A DNA stretch of 64,000 nt, from contig NZ_JAGGKM010000002.1 of assembly GCF_017873715.1 (NCBI RefSeq), positions 124,001-188,000 of the forward strand, in the 5' to 3' direction. This document shows, piece by piece, positions 42,964 to 51,174 of the stretch. This DNA comes from Cytobacillus luteolus (GTDB lineage Bacteria; Bacillota; Bacilli; Bacillales; Bacillaceae_L). The position numbers and the translations under genes were made by a program. The notes beneath the pieces were generated by a model. That model saw only the letters and a program-made list of their open reading frames with translations. It was not told the DNA's origin and did not search any database. The first letter of the stretch is position 1. Every line of letters begins with the position of its first letter.

Positions 42964-44166
42964 ATGAAAACACAATCAATCTCAACTCACAATATACGGG
43001 TGATGTTTTGGGTTCGTTTTTTTGGAACGATCAATTTTATTGCACCAGTATTAACCCTCTTTTACTTAGGAAGAGGACTAGAGCCAATCCATATTCTATG
43101 GCTACAAATCTTTTGGAGTGGAGCTGTATTACTGGGTGAGGTTCCAGGTGGAGTCGTTGCCGATCGTTTTGGAGCAAAAGTATCGTTTCTTATTGGAGTA
43201 ATTATTAAAATAATAAGTATTGTTGTCTTAATATACTCACATGACCCTTGGATGTTTTTCCTGTTTAGTGCCTTAAACGGACTTTCGGTTACATTTTTCT
43301 CAGGTGCAGATGAAGCATTAATCTATGAATCTCTTAAAGAAGACAATGATAATCACCGTATGGATCGTGCAATGGGAAAAATCCAATCCGCTGGGTTCGT
43401 ATCCATGATTTTAGCTGTATTATTTGGTGCCTATTTCGCACAAGACCTACAAGATCAACAGTTTGTCTTTTTAATTGCTTTCGGCTTAGCATTTCATTTC
43501 GTAGAATTGATACTAATTTTCTTTGTGAAAAATCCTAGCAACTATGGAGGATTTTATAAAGAAAATCCTTTCACTCAAGTTAAATCAGGAATTAAAGCAA
43601 TACGAAAAGCTCCAACTCTATTACTCTTGTTTTTAAACTTTACTCTTGTGTTTATCCCAGCGGATTCTGTCTATGAAGCATTTAATCAACCAATCTTTAC
43701 TAATGCAGGTGTCCCTGTTGTGATGATAGGAGTACTATATGCACTTGCAGCTGTTTTTGGTTTTTTCGCATCACAGTCGGTAGGGTGGTTTACTAACCGC
43801 TTTCCAAGAAAGCTCTTAATGACCGTTACTGGAGCTCTAGCTACTATTGGTTTGTTCTTGTCAGCTATTTTAGGAGAATCGATTTGGATTGTAATTGGAG
43901 CATTTTTTGTACTACGAATTGGGCAAGCCATTAGAAGACCCATTTACTCACAATTAAAAAATGATTTAATTCCATCTGAAATACGTGCAACTACTTTGTC
44001 ACTCATTTCTGTACTAGATTCAGCGTTTGACCTTGTCATCTTTGGATTATTATCGGTTATTGCCTTTGAAGGACTAACTGGTATTTTACTAGCTAGTAGT
44101 GCAATCGCCTTAATCGGAACACTAACTCCAATTGAAAGAGTCAGGTGGAGAGTGAAGGAAGCATGA
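42964..44166 (+). CDS. MFS transporter
   Basis: 400-aa twelve-helix transporter. GGVVADRFGAKVSFLIG is the helix 2-3 MFS motif, and the family appears closest to the multidrug-type MFS_1. The second half has the typical repeated FTNRFPRKLLM loop. ATG 42964 has a weak AGGAG just upstream. The substrate is unknown. It ends at a terminator that begins inside its stop codon. Confidence 0.85.
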   Translation: MKTQSISTHNIRVMFWVRFFGTINFIAPVLTLFYLGRGLEPIHILWLQIFWSGAVLLGEVPGGVVADRFGAKVSFLIGVIIKIISIVVLIYSHDPWMFFLFSALNGLSVTFFSGADEALIYESLKEDNDNHRMDRAMGKIQSAGFVSMILAVLFGAYFAQDLQDQQFVFLIAFGLAFHFVELILIFFVKNPSNYGGFYKENPFTQVKSGIKAIRKAPTLLLLFLNFTLVFIPADSVYEAFNQPIFTNAGVPVVMIGVLYALAAVFGFFASQSVGWFTNRFPRKLLMTVTGALATIGLFLSAILGESIWIVIGAFFVLRIGQAIRRPIYSQLKNDLIPSEIRATTLSLISVLDSAFDLVIFGLLSVIAFEGLTGILLASSAIALIGTLTPIERVRWRVKEA

Positions 44167-44194
44167 GCGTCAATATAATAATGACGCTCTTTTA
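44165..44194 (+). terminator. Terminator of the MFS gene
   Basis: GAGCGTCA / TGACGCTC (44165-44172, 44182-44189), then TTTT. Confidence 0.8.
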
Positions 44195-44228
44195 TTATGA
44201 AAGAAATATAAATATGATAAAAAGACAG

Positions 44229-44260
44229 TTGACTGTGTGGTGCACACCACCGTTTAGGAT
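44229..44260 (+). promoter_or_regulatory. MerR-type promoter and operator of the merR/SRPBCC pair
   Basis: TTGACT (44229-44234) and TAGGAT (44255-44260) are 20 bases apart, the long spacer typical of MerR-controlled promoters. The spacer holds the inverted repeat GTGGTG-CA-CACCAC (44237-44250). This fits autoregulation by the MerR protein encoded next. Confidence 0.6.
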
Positions 44261-44277
44261 AGTGCTAGGAGGTTAAA

Positions 44278-44622
44278 ATGCACAAGGTTAGTGAGTTCTC
44301 TGAAATGACAGGTTTATCCAAAGAAACACTGCGTTACTACGCTGAGGTAAAATTACTAGAACCCGCTTACATTGATCAGAAAAACAACTATCGTTACTAT
44401 GATGATGGAAGCTACTTTTTGGCAATACTTTTAGGTAAACTTCGGCGGTTTGGGTTTAGCATTCAAGAAATGATTTCAGTGATGGAGGATGAGTCTTTTG
44501 AAAATCTAGAAGTATTATTACTTGAAAAACGTGAAAAAATCCAGATGCAAATTAAAGACCTTAAACTACAAATTAAAGAAATAGATGACTTCGTCGAATC
44601 TGGGAAGGAGAAGAATGAATGA
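44278..44622 (+). CDS. MerR family regulator
   Basis: 114 aa: winged helix-turn-helix MHKVSEFSEMTGLSKETLRYYAEVKLLEPA, the second wing RYYDDGSY, and a coiled dimerisation helix (about 75-110). There is no long effector domain, so it is a short one-component sensor. AGGAGG is five bases before ATG 44278. The next gene overlaps by four bases (ATGA), so both are translated together, and their promoter carries a MerR-type operator. Confidence 0.88.
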   Translation: MHKVSEFSEMTGLSKETLRYYAEVKLLEPAYIDQKNNYRYYDDGSYFLAILLGKLRRFGFSIQEMISVMEDESFENLEVLLLEKREKIQMQIKDLKLQIKEIDDFVESGKEKNE

Positions 44623-45071
44623 TAAACTGGAAAAGTGAAAAAAGTATTCCAACCAACATTGAAAAGGTATGGAGTTTATTTTCGGATGATAATATAAAAA
44701 GTATTATGCCAAAAGTAGAGAAGCATACATTAATTGATAAGCAGGAACACAAGGTAGGGGCTAAGCATCAACAAACATACCGTGAAGGTAAACGGTTAGA
44801 AACCTATATCGTTGAAACATTGGCTTACGAGGATAGAGAAGACAAAAAGCATAAAGAGATACATTTTACATTAGGCAAAGCCTTTGAAATCAGATTATCG
44901 TATACTCTGTTAAAGATAGATGAGAACAATACAAAACTCATTTATGAAGGACATAATAAAGGCGTAAATTTTGTGGGTAGAGCGATGCTAAAACTTAGTA
45001 GTGAAAATAGCAACAATAAAGTTGTTGAAGAGTTTTTACAGAGAGTTTATGATGAAGCCCTCAAAAACTAA
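44619..45071 (+). CDS. SRPBCC family protein, partner of the MerR regulator
   Basis: 150 aa, START/Bet v1-like with N-terminal [22 protein letters not shown] and a C-terminal helix [17 protein letters not shown]. Such proteins bind hydrophobic ligands. The four-base overlap with merR suggests that its ligand may also be the MerR inducer. GGGAAGGAG lies before the start. No catalytic residues can be assigned. Confidence 0.78.
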   Translation: MINWKSEKSIPTNIEKVWSLFSDDNIKSIMPKVEKHTLIDKQEHKVGAKHQQTYREGKRLETYIVETLAYEDREDKKHKEIHFTLGKAFEIRLSYTLLKIDENNTKLIYEGHNKGVNFVGRAMLKLSSENSNNKVVEEFLQRVYDEALKN

Positions 45072-45087
45072 TAAGAGGTGTGGTTCC

Positions 45088-45483
45088 ATGTTAAAAAAGT
45101 TTTCAATTCAAACAAACAATCGTAGTCAAATGATTGAAGTGACAGAGAAAGTTCAAGATGTGATTCGTGAATGGGAAATTCTAGAAGGTGGTGTAATTGT
45201 TTATTGTCCGCATACGACTGCTGGAATGACGATTAACGAAAATGCAGACCCTGATGTAAAACGCGATATGATTCGTCGCTTTGATGAAATATATCCCTGG
45301 AATCATCAATTAGATCGGCATATGGAAGGGAACACGGCCGCACATATGAAGGCAAGTACAGTTGGAGCTTCGCAGTATATCGTTGTAAGTGAAGGTCGAC
45401 TTCTGTTAGGTACGTGGCAAGGAATCTATTTCTGTGAATTTGACGGCCCTCGAAATAGAACATTTTTTGTGAAGGCAATCTAA
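45088..45483 (+). CDS. YjbQ/UPF0047 family protein
   Basis: 131 aa: [20 protein letters not shown] and the later [14 protein letters not shown] and [17 protein letters not shown] are diagnostic for the YjbQ family, which has been described as a thiamine-phosphate synthase-like activity in E. coli. The ORF is open from 45001, but AAGAGGTGTGG stands before ATG 45088, giving the start. It follows the SRPBCC gene by 16 bases and may be part of that operon. Confidence 0.9.
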   Translation: MLKKFSIQTNNRSQMIEVTEKVQDVIREWEILEGGVIVYCPHTTAGMTINENADPDVKRDMIRRFDEIYPWNHQLDRHMEGNTAAHMKASTVGASQYIVVSEGRLLLGTWQGIYFCEFDGPRNRTFFVKAI

Positions 45484-45560
45484 AGTATTACATTTTACTA
45501 CAACCTTTTCTTGTAATCTAATTTATAATTTAAATTAGGAAATAGAAAGGGTTGATAAAG

Positions 45561-46079
45561 ATGAATGAGAGATATCCTATTGGAAAGTTTCAGTTTCGTG
45601 ACGAACTAACTAGTGAAGTGATTAAGGAATGGATAACTGAAATTGAACGTCTACCAGTATATCTGCGTGATGCTGTTAGTAAATTAAATGAGGAACAGCT
45701 GGACACACCCTATCGTGAAGGTGGATGGACCATTCGCCAAGTAGTGCATCATGTAGCAGATAGTCATATGAATGCATTTATTCGTATAAAACTTGCATTG
45801 ACTGAATTTAAACCGGTCATTAAAACATACGAAGAAGCACGATGGGCAGAGCATACAGATTACATATTACCGATTGAAAATTCGTTAACTTTACTTGAAT
45901 CTTTACATAAACGATTTGTCACTCTTTTGAGAGACCTTAACCCCTCAGACTTACAAAAGACCTTTATTCATCCTGACTCTGGAGAAATCTCAATTGCTAA
46001 AAATATTGGTATATATGCCTGGCACGGCCGTCATCATCTAGCACATATTACTAACCTTACTAATCGTAAAGGTTGGTAA
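45561..46079 (+). CDS. YfiT-like DinB-fold metal-dependent hydrolase
   Basis: 172 aa. The DinB four-helix bundle is recognisable by [18 protein letters not shown] (His) and the end [14 protein letters not shown] (His triad), giving the three metal-binding histidines. It matches the Bacillus YfiT/BstA group linked to bacillithiol transfer. AAAGGG lies ten bases before ATG 45561; the upstream TTG at 45552 is not preferred. Confidence 0.88.
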   Translation: MNERYPIGKFQFRDELTSEVIKEWITEIERLPVYLRDAVSKLNEEQLDTPYREGGWTIRQVVHHVADSHMNAFIRIKLALTEFKPVIKTYEEARWAEHTDYILPIENSLTLLESLHKRFVTLLRDLNPSDLQKTFIHPDSGEISIAKNIGIYAWHGRHHLAHITNLTNRKGW

Positions 46080-46100
46080 CTGCGATCTATCAGCAGCACA

Positions 46101-46136
46101 AGTCTCAAGGTCCTCTAAGGTCTTGAGACTTTTTTT
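46101..46136 (+). terminator. Terminator of the YfiT-like gene
   Basis: AGTCTCAAG / CTTGAGACT (46101-46109, 46122-46130), then six T. Confidence 0.85.
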
Positions 46137-46288
46137 CTTATATAAAATGCTACAATTGCTTAAACTAAAAGACACCATAAATAGTTTCATTCTTTAAAAG
46201 TGTCTTTACACTTGTATATCCTATTGTATAATTAGTATGGAACTTAATTCATTTTTTATAACATTTAGGTAAATTGGAGGGGATTCTA

Positions 46289-46477
46289 TTGACGGCACGT
46301 GAAGTAAAATGGGGCCTTATGATTGTAGTCATTATATTACTAGGCTACATACTCCCATATACTGTCCTATCAAATGTAACTGCTTGGTACGGAAGCTTCT
46401 TATTATGGACAATACTAGCAATAGCAATCATCGTTATTAACTATTTTTTCACAAAAAATTGGGGTGATTCAGAATGA
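46289..46477 (+). CDS. Small membrane subunit of a symporter (DUF997/YhdT type)
   Basis: 62 aa with two hydrophobic helices (GLMIVVIILLGYILPYTVL and FLLWTILAIAIIVINYFF). The start is TTG 46289, six bases after GGAGGGG. It overlaps the following symporter gene by four bases (ATGA). Small DUF997 proteins next to SSS-family genes occur with PanF and related sodium symporters, so it is a likely accessory subunit. Confidence 0.75.
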   Translation: MTAREVKWGLMIVVIILLGYILPYTVLSNVTAWYGSFLLWTILAIAIIVINYFFTKNWGDSE

Positions 46478-47964
46478 GTACGACCTTAGTGTGGTGGACC
46501 CTAGCCATTTATATTGTTGTATCTTTATATATTGCATACTTATCTAGAAGTGGTAAACAAACAAGTATGGAAAGCTATTTCCTTGGTGAACGGAAACTTG
46601 GTGGTTTTGTTTCTGCGCTAAGTTATAGTGCAACAACATATAGTGCATTTATGCTCGTAGGTTTAGCCGGCTTAACGTATAAGGGTGGGATTGGCGCATA
46701 TGGATTTGAAATTGTTTATTTTATGGGAGTCTCTTTAGTAGCTATTTTCGGTCCAAGGTTCTGGCTAGTAGGAAAGAAGTATGGCTATGTTACTCCTTCC
46801 GAAATGTTAGGTGATCGTTATCAAAATAAAAAGGTTGCTGCCATCGTTGCAATTGCATCTTGTATCTTTTTAATACCTTATAGTGCAGTCCAGCTTGCAG
46901 GTGTTGGCTATTTACTATCTGGGGTAACGAATAATGCTATTCCGTTTACTACCGGTGTTATTATCGCAACAGTTCTTGCGATTGTCTTCTCTTATATCGC
47001 AGGAATTCGTTCAGTTGCATGGACTGACTCATTGCAGGCATTAGTCATGATCATTACTGCTACGATTGTTGTTGTGTTAATCGTTAATGGTTTAGGTGGA
47101 GCCAGTGGATTCTTTAACACACTTGAAACAAATCATCCGGAATTTTTGACAGTTCCAGGGAATGGATTCTTTAGTTTCTTAACATTCTTAGGATTAACCG
47201 TACCATGGTTCTTTTTTAGTTTATCTAACCCTCAGGTTAGCCAAAGGTTATTTATGCCTGATTCACTAGGAAGTCTAAAAAGAATGCTAATGGGCTTCTT
47301 AGTATTTGGTTTTATCTATACAATCGTTTCTGTAGTCTGGGGCTTTTCAGCACTCGTTATGTTCCCAGGACTTGAAAATGCAGACCTTGCGACACCTATG
47401 ATTCTTTCTTCTGAATTAGTTCCACCTGTTTTGGGGGCAATTGTTATGGTTGGGATTATGGCTGCTGCTATTTCAACGATTGATTCGATTTTATTAACGT
47501 TATCCTCATTATTTGCACGTGATGTTTATGGAAATCTATCTAAAAAATCAAATGATCAGCACCAGCTATTAGTAGGTAAGTTAGTCATTCCTGTCATTGC
47601 AATATTAGCCTATCTATTTGCACAAATGAATGTTAGTTTAATTGCTGTTCTATCGGTTGCATCATCTGCTGGATTACTGGTTACTGTACCTGCAATTATA
47701 GGTGCATTTTTCTGGAAAAGAGGAACAGCTGCAGGTGTAATGACAAGTGTTATCTTTAGTGGGGTAATCGTTCTTTACCTCGAATTTGCCAAGATTAAAC
47801 CATTCGGAATCGCATCAGGAATTTGGGGACTGCTCATTTCAACAACTCTCTTTATTACGGTAAGTTTATTATCTAAAGCTCCTGAACAAAAAGCGAATGA
47901 GTTTATTTCTTATATTAAAACGGAATTAACGAAAAATAAAAAAAAACAGAATAGAGTTTCTTAA
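46474..47964 (+). CDS. Sodium:solute symporter (SSS family)
   Basis: 496-aa transporter with about thirteen helices. The SSS hallmark YSATTYSAFMLVGLAGLTYKGG lies near residues 50-70 and the sodium-site region ISTIDSILLTLSSLFARD near 330-348. The preceding mini-subunit overlaps its start. The solute cannot be assigned; pantothenate-like or monocarboxylate/amino acid uptake are possibilities. It ends at a good terminator. Confidence 0.88.
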   Translation: MSTTLVWWTLAIYIVVSLYIAYLSRSGKQTSMESYFLGERKLGGFVSALSYSATTYSAFMLVGLAGLTYKGGIGAYGFEIVYFMGVSLVAIFGPRFWLVGKKYGYVTPSEMLGDRYQNKKVAAIVAIASCIFLIPYSAVQLAGVGYLLSGVTNNAIPFTTGVIIATVLAIVFSYIAGIRSVAWTDSLQALVMIITATIVVVLIVNGLGGASGFFNTLETNHPEFLTVPGNGFFSFLTFLGLTVPWFFFSLSNPQVSQRLFMPDSLGSLKRMLMGFLVFGFIYTIVSVVWGFSALVMFPGLENADLATPMILSSELVPPVLGAIVMVGIMAAAISTIDSILLTLSSLFARDVYGNLSKKSNDQHQLLVGKLVIPVIAILAYLFAQMNVSLIAVLSVASSAGLLVTVPAIIGAFFWKRGTAAGVMTSVIFSGVIVLYLEFAKIKPFGIASGIWGLLISTTLFITVSLLSKAPEQKANEFISYIKTELTKNKKKQNRVS

Positions 47965-47971
47965 CATGTTT

Positions 47972-48004
47972 GACCAAGAAGCATTTGCTTTTTGGTCCTT
48001 TTTT
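47972..48004 (+). terminator. Terminator of the symporter operon
   Basis: GACCAAGAAGCA / TGCTTTTTGGTC (47972-47983, 47986-47997), one G-T pair, then a T-run. Confidence 0.85.
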
Positions 48005-48067
48005 ATAGTCAATTAGTACTAAACATCGTATAATAATTGTCTAGGAAGAAAAAGGGGAGAGAACTAA

Positions 48068-49111
48068 ATGATTTGTGATGTTTGTCAACCTAAAGAAAGA
48101 GGATATACTGTATTTTTCAGTGTAAACCAAAACATAGATCAGCTAATACATTATTTCTGTAACTACTCTGAAACATTTTGGAAGCAAATAGATGACCATA
48201 CCTTTTGGATGGTTGAATCGGTTCTATACGATTTAATGGACTATCTTGAGGCACATATGGATATAAAATCTATTTATGCAGTTCAATCAGAGGTAGTTAA
48301 TCCATTAGAAAATGTTAAAGAAAAAAAACTTTTGTCCTTGTTTAAAGCTGAAAGAGAAGCGATTTGGGTAGATGATGTAATTAAAAATAGATCCATCTGT
48401 ACACATTATCAACCTATCGTTGGTATAGAAGAGGGGCAATTAGAAATCGTTGGTCAAGAACTTTTATCAAGAGGACTAGATGAGACAGGAAAGATTATTC
48501 CTCCTTTTAAAATGTTTGAGGCTGCAAGAATTCGAAATCGTGTGTTTTCATTAGATCGCACGTGTCGATTAGAAGCGGTACGAAATGCTTCTGTTGTAGG
48601 AGACAAGCTAATTTTTATCAATTTTATCCCAACAGCTATTTATGTGCCTGAACATTGCCTTGCCTCTACTTTCGAATTAATTAAACAAATGGATATTGAA
48701 CCGGAACAAGTTGTGTTTGAGGTTGTGGAAACTGATGAGGTAAAGGATCTAAATCATTTAATGAGAATCCTGAATTACTATCGATCTCATGGCTTTAAAT
48801 ATGCATTAGATGATGTTGGTGTTGGTTTTAATGATATAGAAACACTTAAAAAGATGGATCCGGATTTTGTAAAACTCGCCATAGAATTTACGAATGGTGT
48901 AAGTAAAGATCCTTCCAAACAAAAGGTTGCTAAGAGAGTGCTGAGTATTACACACGAAATGGGTGCACTAGCTTTAGCTGAGGGAGTTGAAAGTAAAGAA
49001 GACTTAGCCTATCTAATTGAATTGGGATATGATCTATTTCAAGGGTATTATTTCTCAAAACCTCAACCCGCTCCGATAGTAACATTAGACAATGAGCTCA
49101 TTTATAAGTAG
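48068..49111 (+). CDS. EAL-domain protein, probable cyclic-di-GMP phosphodiesterase
   Basis: 347 aa. The N-terminal part (about 1-100) is of unknown type and begins with a CxxC (MICDVC). The EAL domain spans about 110-340: the signature reads VGQELLSRG (ELL for EAL), with N in INFIPTA, E in FEVVETDE, DDVGVGF for DDFGTG, K in DFVKLA and E in LAEGVE. All catalytic acidic residues are kept, so activity is plausible. AAAAGGGGAG stands before ATG 48068. The CxxC may sense redox or bind metal. Confidence 0.85.
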   Translation: MICDVCQPKERGYTVFFSVNQNIDQLIHYFCNYSETFWKQIDDHTFWMVESVLYDLMDYLEAHMDIKSIYAVQSEVVNPLENVKEKKLLSLFKAEREAIWVDDVIKNRSICTHYQPIVGIEEGQLEIVGQELLSRGLDETGKIIPPFKMFEAARIRNRVFSLDRTCRLEAVRNASVVGDKLIFINFIPTAIYVPEHCLASTFELIKQMDIEPEQVVFEVVETDEVKDLNHLMRILNYYRSHGFKYALDDVGVGFNDIETLKKMDPDFVKLAIEFTNGVSKDPSKQKVAKRVLSITHEMGALALAEGVESKEDLAYLIELGYDLFQGYYFSKPQPAPIVTLDNELIYK

Positions 49112-49118
49112 ATAAAAA

Positions 49119-49150
49119 TAGACCCTTGCTTTATGAAAGCATAGGTCTAT
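49119..49150. terminator. Bidirectional terminator between EAL and MerR-B12 genes
   Basis: ATAGACC / GGTCTAT outer stem with inner TGCTTT / AAAGCA. T-runs flank both sides. Confidence 0.7.
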
Positions 49151-50037
49151 TTCTTTTTAATAACTGAATCATACACTTTTTCCCAGTCACTATCTGCATT
49201 TAGGATATAAGAGTTCTGCGGCGTTTTAGACTTTTCAAATCCCTTTCCACCTAGTATGAACATGATATCCTTGTTCACTTGTAAGCAGTCATCTATCCAA
49301 GCAGTTACTTGTTCTTCATACCTCGAATTGGTAAGCGATATAGCCACGATTGAAATATTATTACCTATAATCAAGTCTGTCAGATCCGATAATGGAGTAT
49401 TTGGCCCTAGGTAGACCACATCATGAGCTTTTTTCCTTAGAAATAAACTATAAAGCATTAATCCTAATTGATGATTTTCCCCTTCCGGACAAAAAGCCAA
49501 TACCTTAGGTAGATTTTTATTAATCGGAAGAATACGGAAGAATTGAGTAAAGCGTCGGAGAATCAATTCACTTGAAAAATGTTCTTGAGCAACAGTTATT
49601 TTACCTGACTCCCAATCATCACCTGCACGGTACAATATCGGTACAAACACTTTATGGAAAACATCCTCATAATGATACATGGAAAAAGCAAAATCAATAA
49701 TCTGATTTGACTTATTCGAATCGAATATCATTAAATAGTCGTACAATTTTTCCGTTAGTTCCTTAAAGGTTGTATGTTTAATTTCATTCACTTGATTTGT
49801 GGGACTTATTTCTAATTCAGGAGATTGCTTTAATAAACGGATGGCATCGCTTATTTTCAAGCCTTCTTCTTCAATTTGTTTTTTCAACCATATTAATGTA
49901 TCAATATCATTTTGACTATATAACCGGTGACCACCCTCGGTTCGATGCGGAGTGATGATATGATATCTATTCTCCCATGCTCGTATCGTTACAGAAGGTA
50001 TACCAACTAAATCTGAAACCTTTTTTATTGTGTACAT
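49147..50037 (-). CDS. MerR-type regulator with B12-binding domain, CarH/LitR-like
   Basis: 296 aa: MerR winged HTH (residues 1-70, MYTIKKVSDLVGIPSVTIRAWENRY), a helical cap (about 85-170) and a cobalamin domain (about 178-290). The cap has WESGKITVAQEH: W142, E152 and H153 sit as the W131, E141 and H142 of CarH do in the adenosyl pocket. The lower cobalt ligand is H189 in ENHQLG. The position next to W142, a histidine in CarH that binds cobalt after light, is Glu143 here. A vitamin-B12-based sensor, perhaps light or B12 responsive. Operator-like repeats flank the promoter. Confidence 0.85.
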   Translation of the reverse strand: MYTIKKVSDLVGIPSVTIRAWENRYHIITPHRTEGGHRLYSQNDIDTLIWLKKQIEEEGLKISDAIRLLKQSPELEISPTNQVNEIKHTTFKELTEKLYDYLMIFDSNKSNQIIDFAFSMYHYEDVFHKVFVPILYRAGDDWESGKITVAQEHFSSELILRRFTQFFRILPINKNLPKVLAFCPEGENHQLGLMLYSLFLRKKAHDVVYLGPNTPLSDLTDLIIGNNISIVAISLTNSRYEEQVTAWIDDCLQVNKDIMFILGGKGFEKSKTPQNSYILNADSDWEKVYDSVIKKK

Positions 50038-50058
50038 AACATCGCCTCCTCTAAGTAA

Positions 50059-50080
50059 TTATACATAAATTATACAAAAA
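50059..50080. promoter_or_regulatory. Putative CarH-type operator, proximal repeats
   Basis: Two direct repeats TTATACATAAA (50059) and TTATACAA (50070), phased by 11 bp; on the minus strand TGTATAATTTA-TGTATAAT. One copy overlaps the -10-like TATAAT of the regulator gene, so autorepression is likely. Confidence 0.6.
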
Positions 50081-50134
50081 GGCTAGCTATAATCGTTATC
50101 AAAAGAAAATTCCACCAATTTTGTTAAAAAACAC

Positions 50135-50163
50135 TTGCACATTATGTATAATTTTTGTATTAT
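50135..50163 (+). promoter_or_regulatory. Predicted promoter divergent from the MerR-B12 regulator
   Basis: TTGCAC (50135-50140), 17 bases, TATTAT (50158-50163). TGTATA repeats occupy the spacer and the region just downstream. It leads to no protein gene on the plus strand. Confidence 0.6.
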
Positions 50164-50199
50164 TTTATATACAAACATATACGAATTTTATACAAATAT
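50145..50199. promoter_or_regulatory. Putative CarH-type operator, distal phased repeats
   Basis: Five 10-11 bp units: TGTATAATTTT (50145), TGTATTATTTT (50156), then inverted TATACAAA (50168), TATACGAA (50178) and TATACAAA (50189). Tandem 11-bp direct repeats are the known arrangement for tetrameric CarH binding. Confidence 0.6.
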
Positions 50200-50346
50200 G
50201 AGGTTGTAATGAAAATGGCAAAGTTATCGCTTTAGTTTGTCAGGATTAACAATCTCAATCTATGTTGCTAATAGTTTACGATAATTTGATTATCGTAAAC
50301 TTGAATATAGATTAAAAGGAGACTATATTGATTAGTCTCCTTTTTT
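50168..50346 (+). ncRNA. Candidate small RNA transcribed from the divergent promoter
   Basis: From the promoter at 50135-50163 to the terminator ending near 50346 there is about 175 bases with no ORF beyond eight codons (MKMAKLSL at 50210). The RNA would have a perfect 12-bp hairpin AGTTTACGATAA / TTATCGTAAACT (50273-50284, 50290-50301) and an intrinsic terminator. The lysE gene convergent to it shares that terminator. Only the elements are visible; no RNA evidence. Confidence 0.4.
50315..50346. terminator. Bidirectional terminator (small RNA / lysE)
   Basis: AAAGGAGACTA / TAGTCTCCTTT (50315-50325, 50333-50343), then TTT; on the minus strand a TTTTAAT follows. Confidence 0.85.
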
Positions 50347-50388
50347 ATGTATTATGCTAATTAGGCATCCTTATAGATTCCTTCTGAT

Positions 50389-51021
50389 TTATCCAAATAA
50401 TGCAACAAGACCTTGATATCCAAAATATACACCAAAGCCTATCAATGACAGACCAGATATAATTGAAATAGAGATTAAAATTCTACTATTAAGGAACTTT
50501 CGGAAACTACTAGATAAAGCAGCTACAAAGATATCCCACAGGGTGAGACCGATAAAAATCATCGAACTGTATAATAGCAACTCTGTGGTCCCATTTACCT
50601 GGGCTGTTTTAGCCAAGACCGATCCATAAATTCCTAACCAAAATAGAATTGAAAGGGGGCTTGTAATTGACATAATAAACCCAGTCATAAAACACTTAAA
50701 TAGCGATTCTTTTTGTCTACTATAGGATACGGTTAATGAATTAACCCCTAAGATGCTTTCGATTCCAGAATAGATTAATATGAAACCGCCAAATAACCAA
50801 AGGAAAACTTGTACAAAAGGTATATCTAAAAACTGAACCATTCCCATATACACTAATAACATAAAAAAAGCATCTGCAATCATTGATCCTGCACCGACAA
50901 TCCATGCATGCCAGAAACCATTTTTAATCCCCTTGTCCAAACGCGCTGAATTAACCGGTCCGATCGGAGCAGCAAGCGTTAACCCCAAAAATATATAACT
51001 TATTAAAATACTTACACTCAA
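50389..51021 (-). CDS. LysE family translocator
   Basis: 210-aa membrane protein with six helices: LGLTLAAPIGPVNSARLDKGIKNGFWHAWIVGAGSM contains the family PxGP motif. LysE-type proteins export amino acids or related small cations. The start is TTG 51021 with GGGAGTGG upstream. It is convergent with the candidate small RNA and shares its terminator. Substrate unknown. Confidence 0.87.
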   Translation of the reverse strand: MSVSILISYIFLGLTLAAPIGPVNSARLDKGIKNGFWHAWIVGAGSMIADAFFMLLVYMGMVQFLDIPFVQVFLWLFGGFILIYSGIESILGVNSLTVSYSRQKESLFKCFMTGFIMSITSPLSILFWLGIYGSVLAKTAQVNGTTELLLYSSMIFIGLTLWDIFVAALSSSFRKFLNSRILISISIISGLSLIGFGVYFGYQGLVALFG

Positions 51022-51174
51022 TGTAATCCACTCCCGACAAAATATATAACTTGTACATTTTATGTCAGGAAAATCAAGCTATGACCTTTGTCCATAAATT
51101 CGTAGGAGAATCTTTCTGAAATTCAAGAGGCGAGTCGTCTTGATGAAGAAGATAACCCACCTTTTTCATTACGA

